Below are positions 1-7,096 of a stretch of 28,484 bases of DNA, one piece after another. The DNA is taken from the NCBI GenBank assembly GCA_001839685.1, contig MLAK01000186.1:102496-130979 (forward strand), written 5' to 3'. A program made the translations under genes and the position numbers. Below the pieces are notes generated by a model. That model saw nothing but the letters and a program-made list of their open reading frames with translations, was not told the origin of the DNA and ran no database searches. Every line of letters begins with the position of its first letter. The first letter of the stretch is position 1. Source of the stretch: Tritrichomonas foetus (Eukaryota; Parabasalia; Tritrichomonadida; Tritrichomonadidae).

Positions 1-122
1 CTTTTTTTCAGACATTTAATCGAAAAGGCCACTTTTTTTCAGACATTCAATCGAAAAGGCCACTTTTTTTCAGACATTCAATCGAAAAGGCCACTTTTTT
101 TCAGACATTCAATCGAAAAGGT
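1..122. repeat. 31-bp tandem repeat array (left edge)
   Basis: Four consecutive near-identical copies of a 31-bp unit are visible at 1-29 (cut by the window edge), 30-60, 61-91 and 92-122. Each has the form CAC + T7 + CAGACATT(C/T)AATCGAAAAGG(C/T). Degenerate remnants continue to about 240 (AATCGAAA at about 112, 141, 211 and 232; GCCACTTTTT at about 192). The array probably extends left of the window. Because 31 is not a multiple of 3, no single reading frame gives a protein repeat, so it is a non-coding minisatellite. Confidence 0.93.
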
Positions 123-584
123 CACTTTTTTGGGAATTTCAATCGAAACAAAAAGAAAGCATTTCGAAACAATCAGAAAAGTTTCGAAAAAGCCACTTTT
201 TCTAGGAAACCCAATCGAAATACTCAGAAAACCAATCGAGAATGACTGTAGTAGCACCTTAGGGTTTTTTGTGAAAAACCTCCAACTTGTCAAAAAATTG
301 TCAGTTTTTGTTTGACAAAAACCAACAAAATTGTCACTATTTTGCCTCTTTAAAAAAGAGGCAAATTTACATACATGTTGGATTGCAAAGATAATTAACA
401 AGAGTCAGTTAGTATCTGTGAAGAGTATGTCTATCACACAAAGCAAAAACCTTCAAATCCTGGATCTTCATGATTCGTTGACAAAGTTTGGTATCGTGAT
501 TAATATGAATTTTAACTTTAGAGGAAAATATGGTAAAAATGTCTTGAAAATGACAAGAAAAAAAAAAGCTGGGGAAAATGAATC
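123..584. other. Non-coding spacer with degenerate repeat remnants
   Basis: No supported gene. The first about 120 bases hold eroded copies of the 31-bp repeat. The open frames here, on either strand, lack an ATG at their reported start or have no recognisable content. The stretch 360-584 shows nothing identifiable. It is the 3' flank of the glycosyltransferase gene on the minus strand. Confidence 0.6.
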
Positions 585-1862
585 CTACTGAGTAGGATCA
601 TGGTTTTGATTCTTCTGACTATCGAACAAAGACTCATTAATGAGGTTTATTCCCATTTTAATCACTCGCTGGAAGTACATGGACGAGAAGTGGTAATGTT
701 GCTGAATAAAGTGTGGAATGTTTCTATCTTGGCCCTCAACAATGTAAAGCTGGCATATTTGGCATATTCGAACGATTACACCTGAAGAAACATATGTGTT
801 AACTTCAACAATGATTGACTTCTCGTTCATAAAATTAAAATTGGACATGACTGATCCATGAAGGCACCATAAAAAGTAAATTTGGTTGAAATAGTAAGCT
901 TGACCAGCAATTCCTTTTCTATCTCGAGAAAGCTCAAAAGTAATATTGTTGGAAATTCGATGGGCCAAATGGACAAGTTCCTGAGCATTCGCTATATGTC
1001 TCGAACGAAAAGACTCGCGATTATAAAAAACAAAACGAAATGGCAAAGAATGGCCAAGTCCAAAAACGCGCATTAAAAGCAACTTCAATCCATAGAGTAA
1101 TTTTGCGTGTAGTTCAAAAACATGTAAAGGCAAAACAAGATAAAGATTGGAAGCATGATAAAGCCTTCTGTCACCAGTCAAAACAAATTGATGGAGCTGA
1201 ACAGGAAAATATTCAATCATTTCATGAACATATGGTGCTCGCCAGATATAAGGAATAATTGACGTCCTCAAGACAATGGTTGGAAAGAAAATGAGCATTG
1301 GGGCATAATCGATGTACCAGTGGCCATAGGAGCAAGAATGCTCATTACAGAGTGCCAAAATACTGTGGCAATGTGTTAGATCAAAAGTACCATTCTGGGG
1401 AACTTCAAAGGTGTGCCAACGGTGGAAAAACATGAAGCCTCTCTTTGTGTAAATTGAACAATATTCGCCTGCCACGCTATTATAAATTTTTACAAAGTCG
1501 AAAGTAGAATACTTGTTTTTACCAATATATTCTTTTCTATTTAAAAAATATTTGTTATTTCCCGGCACTACGTAAACATCATCAACAGGTGGCATGTCAG
1601 TGCCATCATTGATGGTTGTGGAAAAAAGTTGTTTCGGTTTAAAAAAGAGCCTCAAATGTGTTTGGTTGCAGTCAGCAAAAAATGCTCTTGATGTTGCATT
1701 ATATGGAATAAAGTTTATCATGTGAAAATGTTTGTAAGGTCCACAAAAAATAAAGTCTTCTGCGAGGATGGGATACTGGTAGCGGGAAATGAGATACATA
1801 AATACTAGAATGTTTGAGATCAAGAACATGGAAAGAAAAGTGTCTGAATCTGGCCCAGTCAT
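585..1862 (-). CDS. GT61-family-like glycosyltransferase, type II membrane protein
   Basis: 425-aa protein with an ATG start. A hydrophobic segment at residues 9-25 (FLSMFLISNILVFMYLI) looks like a signal anchor, which predicts a Golgi or ER lumenal catalytic domain. Three blocks match the GT61 (DUF563/EOGT/xylosyltransferase-like) family. They are GHWYIDYAPML at 180-190 (family pattern GHWxxDxLP), FYNRESFRSRHIANAQEL at 279-296 (R..SR.I.N..EL), and LHGSVMSNFNFM at 334-345 followed by SIIVEV (family HGAGLSNxxFM...xIEV). The canonical HGAG is HGSV here. Eleven-plus cysteines and several N-x-S/T sites fit a lumenal protein. The donor and acceptor sugars cannot be told from sequence. A short palindrome (ATCCTACT-G-AGTAGGAT) spans the stop codon. 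The gene is divergent from the phosphatase at 2738. The family call is fairly sure; the function is inferred. Confidence 0.8.
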   Translation of the reverse strand: MTGPDSDTFLSMFLISNILVFMYLISRYQYPILAEDFIFCGPYKHFHMINFIPYNATSRAFFADCNQTHLRLFFKPKQLFSTTINDGTDMPPVDDVYVVPGNNKYFLNRKEYIGKNKYSTFDFVKIYNSVAGEYCSIYTKRGFMFFHRWHTFEVPQNGTFDLTHCHSILALCNEHSCSYGHWYIDYAPMLIFFPTIVLRTSIIPYIWRAPYVHEMIEYFPVQLHQFVLTGDRRLYHASNLYLVLPLHVFELHAKLLYGLKLLLMRVFGLGHSLPFRFVFYNRESFRSRHIANAQELVHLAHRISNNITFELSRDRKGIAGQAYYFNQIYFLWCLHGSVMSNFNFMNEKSIIVEVNTYVSSGVIVRICQICQLYIVEGQDRNIPHFIQQHYHFSSMYFQRVIKMGINLINESLFDSQKNQNHDPTQ

Positions 1863-1950
1863 GGAATATATCGAAATATTACCAAAATCGAATGATGAAC
1901 TTTTTGTGAAGTTTTCGCATAATTTGTGAGAAAATGATAAAATTCTCGAT

Positions 1951-2022
1951 TCAATTCAAAGCTAAATGGTGTAAAACATTCAAACATTTTATGTATTTAA
2001 ATGGTCGTAAGCTTTGAATTGA
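1951..2022. repeat. Inverted repeat, 13-bp arms
   Basis: Left arm TCAATTCAAAGCT (1951-1963) and right arm AGCTTTGAATTGA (2010-2022) are exact reverse complements separated by 46 bp. This could be the ends of a very short eroded element or a chance AT-rich pairing. No target-site duplication was identified. Confidence 0.6.
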
Positions 2023-2270
2023 TGGCCATTTAAATCCCGAAAAAATTTGTTGGACTTTATACCTTCTGAGTAATCTGGTGACACTGGGCAAAACAATTAT
2101 TGGAAAAAACTGTTTTAATAAGGTCAAATTTTGACCATAATGAATGAAGATGTATTTATCGAAAAATATGAACTTTTCGATACTTTCGTTTTTGATGAAT
2201 GATTTGGAAATATCACAAATATGATTTAAATCATTTTTAATCAGAAAAAACTACTAAAATTTATCAATAT

Positions 2271-2315
2271 TGAAATATGATCGATGTCGAATCTCATTAA
2301 ATCCATCATATTTCA
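2271..2315. repeat. Inverted repeat, 11-bp arms
   Basis: TGAAATATGAT at 2271-2281 is an exact reverse complement of ATCATATTTCA at 2305-2315, with a 23-bp loop. Function unknown; chance is possible in DNA this AT-rich. Confidence 0.5.
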
Positions 2316-2707
2316 GGAAATACAACTTTGAATTTTTATAAAATTTCTAAATACTGTATTAATTCACATATTCTCAAAATCACCAATGGAATGTAAATTT
2401 ATGCACATTCCAATCATTGAATATTCTGAAAAATCAAGTTCTATTAATGTATTTAATCACATTCATTTTTAAAAATTTCTCAAACAACAACTTTTTGTTC
2501 AATTATTAAAATCAAATACAGAACCTATGATGTGATAACAAGAGAGATTTCTTTATCATGTTACGTTTCCGTAATCGAACATGAGAAAGTAAATTAAATT
2601 CCAAATACCAAATTTCTGATGACTTCGATGAATGACTTGACATTCTCATTACTCAGAATAATGCAAATGACGATTATTCACAAATTTTTGAGAGAAATAT
2701 TTCCGAT

Positions 2708-2712
2708 TCATA
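2708..2712 (+). promoter_or_regulatory. Candidate initiator (Inr) of the phosphatase gene
   Basis: TCATA, 28 nt from its A to the ATG at 2738, matches the TCA-pyrimidine-A/T initiator known from Trichomonas vaginalis. In that species the A is the transcription start and leaders are very short. The match is seen; its use as an initiator here is inference. Confidence 0.4.
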
Positions 2713-2737
2713 ATCGTCTTATATTTAAAAAGTTCAA

Positions 2738-3646
2738 ATGGAACTAGAATCGCTTATTTCGAGTCTAAGAGAAGCGAAAGCTCCAGAGCCAGAAACAATC
2801 AAAAAAATAATTCAGCAAGTCCAGCCAATATTTTCAAAAGAATCCAATATCCTCGAACTCAACGGACCAATTACAATCTGCGGCGATACTCACGGACAGT
2901 TAGAAGACGTTCTTCATCTCTTCGAAATCTCAGGCGAAATTCCAAAAGTTCGATACCTCTTTCTTGGCGATTATGTTGATCGCGGCTATTATTCAATCGA
3001 GTTAATTTGCTTGCTTTTATGCTACAAAATCAAATATCCAGATAATATTTACTTACTCAGAGGAAACCACGAAACGCGCGCCGTAAACATCAGCTATGGT
3101 TTTTATGATGAATGCATTACGAAATATAATGAAACAATTTGGAATGATTTCAATGATCTTTTTGACTACTTCCCACTTTCTGCTATCGTCAACGGAAAGT
3201 TCTTCTGTATCCATGGAGGCCTCTCCCCAGAATTAATGAATCTTGATGAACTCAGAAAATATAACCGTTTTTGTGAACCTGACATAAATACGTTTGTCGG
3301 CCACATTTTATGGAGTGACCCGGGTAATGTTATTGAATGGACGCGTACTGAAAGAAGGAGTGGATACTTTTTCGGTGCAAATCATTGTGAAGAGTTTTTA
3401 AAATGCAATAATCTAGAGAAAATCATTCGATCCCACGAAATGGTCGACGGTTATGAAATTGAATTTGATGGATTGCTTGTGACTATTTGGTGTGCACCAA
3501 ACTATTGCTACTTCTGTGGAAATCAAGCATCTTTTATGAATGTGAAAGAAGACGGGGAATTTGATTTCGTTGTGTACGGGCCAATGCCGCCCGAACGAAG
3601 GATTCAGCCATCAGAATCGGTTTTAAATTATTTTCGACAATATTAA
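2738..3646 (+). CDS. PP2A/PP4/PP6-like serine/threonine protein phosphatase catalytic subunit
   Basis: 302 aa, close to the usual PP2A-group catalytic-subunit length (about 305-310). The PPP metal-site motifs are in order: GDTHGQ (49-54), GDYVDRG (77-83), RGNHE (108-112) and HGG (159-161), plus APNYCYFCGN (253-262), which is typical of the PP2A/PP4/PP6 group rather than PP1. The usual RAHQ motif reads RSHE (231-234); its catalytic-site histidine is kept. The C-terminus ends NYFRQY and lacks the methylatable DYFL tail of PP2A, PP4 and PP6. The protein is therefore probably an active but divergent phosphatase whose regulatory-subunit assembly may not depend on carboxymethylation. The stop codon sits in TTAAATAAAA, consistent with a TAAA polyadenylation signal overlapping the stop. 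A 17-bp minisatellite begins 110 bp downstream. Confidence 0.93.
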   Translation: MELESLISSLREAKAPEPETIKKIIQQVQPIFSKESNILELNGPITICGDTHGQLEDVLHLFEISGEIPKVRYLFLGDYVDRGYYSIELICLLLCYKIKYPDNIYLLRGNHETRAVNISYGFYDECITKYNETIWNDFNDLFDYFPLSAIVNGKFFCIHGGLSPELMNLDELRKYNRFCEPDINTFVGHILWSDPGNVIEWTRTERRSGYFFGANHCEEFLKCNNLEKIIRSHEMVDGYEIEFDGLLVTIWCAPNYCYFCGNQASFMNVKEDGEFDFVVYGPMPPERRIQPSESVLNYFRQY

Positions 3647-3756
3647 ATAAAAATCTGTGAAAGAGCCACTTGACTTTTCTTATTTTTGGTTTTATAAATG
3701 AGTGTTATTATAGGTTGTCTAATAGCTGTTGGTAAATGATACGAAAAAAAAAAAAA

Positions 3757-3841
3757 GATATAACAAATGAAAAGATATAACAAATGAAAAGATATAACAT
3801 ATGAAAAGATATAACATATGAAAAGATATAACAAATGAAAA
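3757..3841. repeat. 17-bp tandem repeat, five copies
   Basis: Five consecutive units of GATATAACAAATGAAAA at 3757-3773, 3774-3790, 3791-3807, 3808-3824 and 3825-3841. Units 3 and 4 read CATATG where the others read CAAATG. It is preceded by an A-run (3744-3756). It lies just 3' of the phosphatase gene. Non-coding minisatellite. Confidence 0.95.
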
Positions 3842-4239
3842 GATTTAAAAGCTTTACAGACTCCCTACATATGTTATATGTTACATTGCTGACCTTTATT
3901 GTGATTTTTTGTCATCGAAACGGCAAATCCAAACCCAAAAATTGGGCAATTGTTGAAAATCCCTAAATGTTTGAACAATATATTTCAGAATGATTTTATT
4001 CTACAATGGATTTAATTGAACTGTTTAAGTTGTTGTTCTCCGAATTTTAGGGAGGAAGCAAACTCCTTTTATCTAATATTTTTTTCCCATTGTGAGTTTT
4101 ATCAATCATTTACAAATTTAAAAACTCTCACGAAAATGGATTAAAAAACCTATTAAGATGATTTTAAAATCCCGAACTAATAACTTGGAGAAAGGTCATT
4201 AGGGAAATAATATTATATTATTGAAGAAAATCTGAAACA
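3842..4239. other. Non-coding spacer
   Basis: About 400 bp without a supported gene or RNA. It could include decayed sequence 5' of the kinase relic that follows, but no kinase N-terminal motif (glycine loop, VAIK lysine) could be read in it. Confidence 0.5.
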
Positions 4240-5025
4240 ATGCAATGTCAAACTATTGGTTACAGTACACTATTAAAAATAAAAGCACAGCAATGTCTTG
4301 TTAATGAGGTAGATGCATTGTTCATCTTAAGCACAATACAAGATAATGGTGTTGCTAGCCTCAATTACTTTAATATATTGTCTTTAACAGAAATTTATCC
4401 AAAACTCGTCACTCGCCATTGATTATTTCTTTAACTTAAAATGAGATTCAAGCTCGGATATACTTTGAAACGATATAAAAAAAGATGATTGTCATGACCG
4501 AAGTTGCTGAAATATTTTATTCCAAGAAATTAGTAATAGAAATTTTAAACTCCGCAAACATTGCTGATTATTTTGATACATATGTTTCAATCTTTGGTTT
4601 TTATCTAATATATGAATTATCTAAATCTGTAAATCACTTGACTGTAAACACTGAAAAACCAATTTATATGGCACCTGAGGTTATTTCCCAAACTTCATAC
4701 ACAATCCTTTATTATGGAGATAAAGTTGATGGTTTTACATTCTTATTGGTACTGAATGAGGTTTTTACTGAAGAAGTCTATTCCATCACTTAAAGATTCG
4801 CCCATTTATGTTTCCAAAGAATGTTATTGGAGTAACTCACCTTTAAATTCAAAAAATCGTTAATTCTTCATTGAAGGAAATCATTGAACAATTTTGGTCA
4901 CCAAATTAAAATGTTGTCCATTTTTTTATGATATCAGTTCTGAATTGTTAATGAATGAATCAATCATATTACATGATTTAGATAACCTATCACCAGAAAT
5001 TACTATGACTAACATCAACATGAAA
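4240..5025 (+). pseudogene. Decayed TKL-type protein kinase gene
   Basis: Broken frames on the plus strand read as successive kinase subdomains. At 4240-4422, LVNEVDALFIL and LSLTEIYPKLVTR match the alphaC and hinge region (EVDAL...; F.LTE.YPKIVTE). At 4485-4793, VAEIFYSKKLVIEILNSANI matches the ylHskklVHRDLKsaNI block, with the HRD triplet lost. It is followed by a DFG region reading SIFGF (aspartate lost), an intact activation-segment end PIYMAPEVI, and YGDKVDGFTFLLVLNEV (usual kvDvfSFGillyE). Past the stop at 4793, out of frame, SLKEIIEQFWSPN (about 4872-4910) corresponds to the LIEQCWSxNPxxRP block. An acidic tail-like stretch follows to about 5025. At least three frame changes or stops plus loss of both catalytic aspartates make this a pseudogene. 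Large TKL-like kinase families are known in trichomonads, so a live paralogue probably exists elsewhere. Confidence 0.8.
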
Positions 5026-5224
5026 TAGAAGGGCATCTAAATTGTATGAAGTCAAAATAGATGGAAAATATAAGTCGTTTTGTTTGAGACATCAAATTTT
5101 GAGACTCAGAAAAGAAGATGTAAACGTAGTGATTCTGATAGTATAGAATCTTTGACAACTTTCGGCCCAGGAAAACGATTGAGAAATGATTAGATATATG
5201 GTATTACAAAAATTTAGTTTTTAT

Positions 5225-5850
5225 ATTTGAGATTTCCAGTTTTTCCTTTGTGATTAATGATGTTTCTCTAGTGTTTTTGATCTTTTTTATTCTTTCAGGA
5301 AATTTTTAACTAGATTTTGTTTTCTTTCTTTCTTTTTTCAAGTTATAATTCACATTTGTTTCAACTGAAATTCAATTTTTTTCAGGTTTAATACTACTTT
5401 TTAGAGATTATATGTCTTATGGAGAGTTACTTTTTCTTGTTCCAAGTTTCAAATATTAGAGTTTCTTCAAAGTTTGGGGAATTTTCAATGTTATTTATTC
5501 TGCTTCATTTTCATTTGATCTAGTTTCTTGAGTATTTTTCTATTTATGAAAAACATTTAATGAATTTAAAGTACTTATCCTGTTCCAAAATATTTTGTTG
5601 GAGTTCTCACATGTTATTTTTCTTTATTCGATTATTAAACCAGTTTCTTTAGCGTTTTGGGTTCCTTATCGAGTTTCCTTATCTTGCAATCTGTTTTTAC
5701 TTTGTTATAGAGTTATTTTATGATTTCCACCATTTCTTAGGCTTTTTCTCAGTTTTGTTGAATCAATTTTTTCGACTTCTCAAGCGATAATGATGTATCG
5801 TATGATTTTAGGCTGTCTAATTCATTTTACTCATCAAGTTGTCTCATATT
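5225..5850 (-). pseudogene. Probable relic of a coiled-coil protein gene
   Basis: The plus strand here is unusually T-rich. Read on the minus strand, one frame from about 5847 gives MRQLDE, stop, NELDSLKSYDTSLSLEKSKK..., stop, EKA, stop, EMVEIIK, stop, and then a run rich in K/L/E ending KEPKTLKKLV (about 5640). Further downstream, in other frames, come KKLDQMKMKQNK, NLEQEKVTL, LKKIEFQLKQM and KQNLVKNFLKE. Stops fall where Lys, Gln or Glu codons would be expected. The pattern is of a Lys/Glu/Leu heptad-type protein eroded by point stops and small indels. No intact domain remains and the boundaries are approximate. A-rich non-coding DNA is the alternative. Confidence 0.45.
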
Positions 5851-6323
5851 CGGAGAGTTTCATCCCTTTTCATTTATATAAAACCACCAACTCATTCGTT
5901 TGAATTATATTGGTAAAAATCCAAAAAATCATTTTGATTTGTAAAATATTTTTACACTAAAAATGGTCATCTTAGTGGCAGTAAGTGCAATTACATCTCA
6001 TCTATCATATGATTTTTAGTGGAATTCTCATGTGAAATTTTCCGGAAAAAGGAATTCCGAGTGATGCTTATTTTTCTCAAGTTGTTAATGAATTAAAGTG
6101 TTATTTTAATTCATTAACAACTTTGTATTAAAAATTCGGCCAACTTTCACTGATTGAGATTTACAATCAAGTTTTTTATAGAGTGGTTCCAATCGAATAA
6201 AAACTTCAGAAAGGAGAAAATTCATTTCGAGAAATGTGAAGTGGAATATCAATGAAAAGAAAAATCAAGTTTGGTAAAAAATCAAGAAATTTGATAATCT
6301 GTTAGTTTTATTAAAAATACAAT
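5851..6323. other. Non-coding spacer 3' of histone H2A
   Basis: 473 bp without a gene. It contains the long hairpin at 6079-6123 and, near 6020-6060, two GGAATTC sites flanking TTTTCCGGAAAA-like sequence. Nothing else recognised. Confidence 0.55.
6079..6123. repeat. Perfect 19-bp stem hairpin with 7-nt loop
   Basis: The arm AAGTTGTTAATGAATTAAA (6079-6097) is an exact reverse complement of 6105-6123; the loop is GTGTTAT. With no mismatch in 19 bp it is the strongest inverted repeat in the window. It lies 201 bp past the H2A stop codon, so it is not placed like a metazoan histone 3' stem-loop, and its sequence does not resemble one. It may be a tiny foldback or miniature element, or a young palindrome. 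Confidence 0.85.
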
Positions 6324-6728
6324 TTATTCTTCCTTGCCCTTCTTAGTTGTTCCAAGAAGGACCTTGTGGATGTGTGGAACAACACCAGCGGATGCGATTG
6401 TGATGTTAGAGAGAAGTTGGTTCAATTCTTCATCGTTTCTGATGGCAAGCATGATGTGACGTGGTGAAATACGTGTTTTCTTGTTGTCGCGGGCTGCGTT
6501 ACCGGCAAGTTCGAGAACTTCGACTGTAAGATATTCGAGGACGGCGGCCATGAAGACTGGAGCTCCAGCACCGACACGTTCTCCGTAACGTCCTTCACGG
6601 AGGAAACGGTGGAGACGTCCGACTGGGAATTGAAGACCGGCACGGGAAGATCTTGTCTTTGGATGCTGGCGTTCACCATCGACGGCGGTTTTTGTAGCGG
6701 TTTTCTTTACACCTTTCTTAGCTGGCAT
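6324..6728 (-). CDS. Histone H2A
   Basis: 134 aa, normal H2A length. The histone-fold core is nearly canonical: [20 protein letters not shown] (27-46), [19 protein letters not shown] (49-67), [20 protein letters not shown] (73-92), and [10 protein letters not shown] (97-106), which supplies the acidic patch. The docking region is not canonical. Residues 111-125 read [15 protein letters not shown], where PHIHK resembles H2A.Z (GGGVIPHIHKSL) rather than canonical H2A (GGGVLPNI). No SQ(E/D) phosphorylation motif closes the tail, so it is not H2A.X. The N-tail (1-26) is Lys-rich. The start is the only ATG before the fold. The stop lies in GAATAAATT, overlapping a TAAA poly(A) signal. It is divergent from the karyopherin gene. 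Replication-dependent versus variant status is undecided. Confidence 0.97.
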   Translation of the reverse strand: MPAKKGVKKTATKTAVDGERQHPKTRSSRAGLQFPVGRLHRFLREGRYGERVGAGAPVFMAAVLEYLTVEVLELAGNAARDNKKTRISPRHIMLAIRNDEELNQLLSNITIASAGVVPHIHKVLLGTTKKGKEE

Positions 6729-7096
6729 TCTTGAAAAATGAGCTCAGTTGAGTCATAAATAATGTAAATTTCCTTTGCATTGAATATATAGAGGAGCAAA
6801 GCGACATAAAAAATGGCGCTAAAAACGAACCAAAAAACATTAGATTTCCGTTGGGTTGAAACGCCCAAAATGATTGAAAGAAATTGATCGTCAAATTATT
6901 CAAAAAATACATTGAATTTATTATGGTATATATTGGCATGAAAAATAAATTTTCGACATGAACAAATTGAGCGGGAATATAAATATTTAAATATCATGGT
7001 TTAAAGTGACACATATTTTATAATTATCCAGCATCGTTCTTTGAAAAATTTCATCTAACATTTCAAGCGACCAACACCAAAATCTCGAATTTCAAA
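6729..7096. promoter_or_regulatory. Shared divergent promoter region, H2A and karyopherin
   Basis: 368 bp between the start codons of the two head-to-head genes. No TATA box at a fixed distance is evident. The H2A side has the TCATTT initiator. The karyopherin side has TCATCT about 44 nt upstream of its ATG, a weaker fit. Frames open on the minus strand across this region are not supported as genes. Confidence 0.5.
6736..6741 (-). promoter_or_regulatory. Candidate initiator (Inr) of the H2A gene
   Basis: On the minus strand TCATTT precedes the H2A ATG, giving an 11-nt leader if transcription starts at its A (6739). It fits the T. vaginalis initiator consensus TCA-Y-W. Short leaders of this size are established for trichomonads; use here is inferred. 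Confidence 0.5.

Larger units (their letters stand above)
1863..2737. other. AT-rich divergent spacer between glycosyltransferase and phosphatase genes
   Basis: 875 bp without a coding frame. It holds two inverted repeats: 13-bp perfect arms at 1951-1963 and 2010-2022 (46 bp apart), and 11-bp perfect arms at 2271-2281 and 2305-2315 (TGAAATATGAT/ATCATATTTCA). It must also contain the promoters of both flanking genes. No RNA gene was recognised. Confidence 0.6.

Noticed and set aside
78..401. 107-residue minus-strand frame over the 31-bp repeat
   Set aside because: Starts at TTG and reads through non-coding tandem repeat.
3643..3834. Hydrophobic minus-strand frame with Tyr/Phe/Ile repeats
   Set aside because: It is the reverse translation of the 17-bp minisatellite and poly-A run; the period is not a multiple of three.
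6324..6728. Metazoan-type histone 3' stem-loop for the 6079-6123 hairpin
   Set aside because: It lies 201 bp past the stop, its stem is far longer and its sequence unrelated; a TAAA signal overlaps the H2A stop instead.
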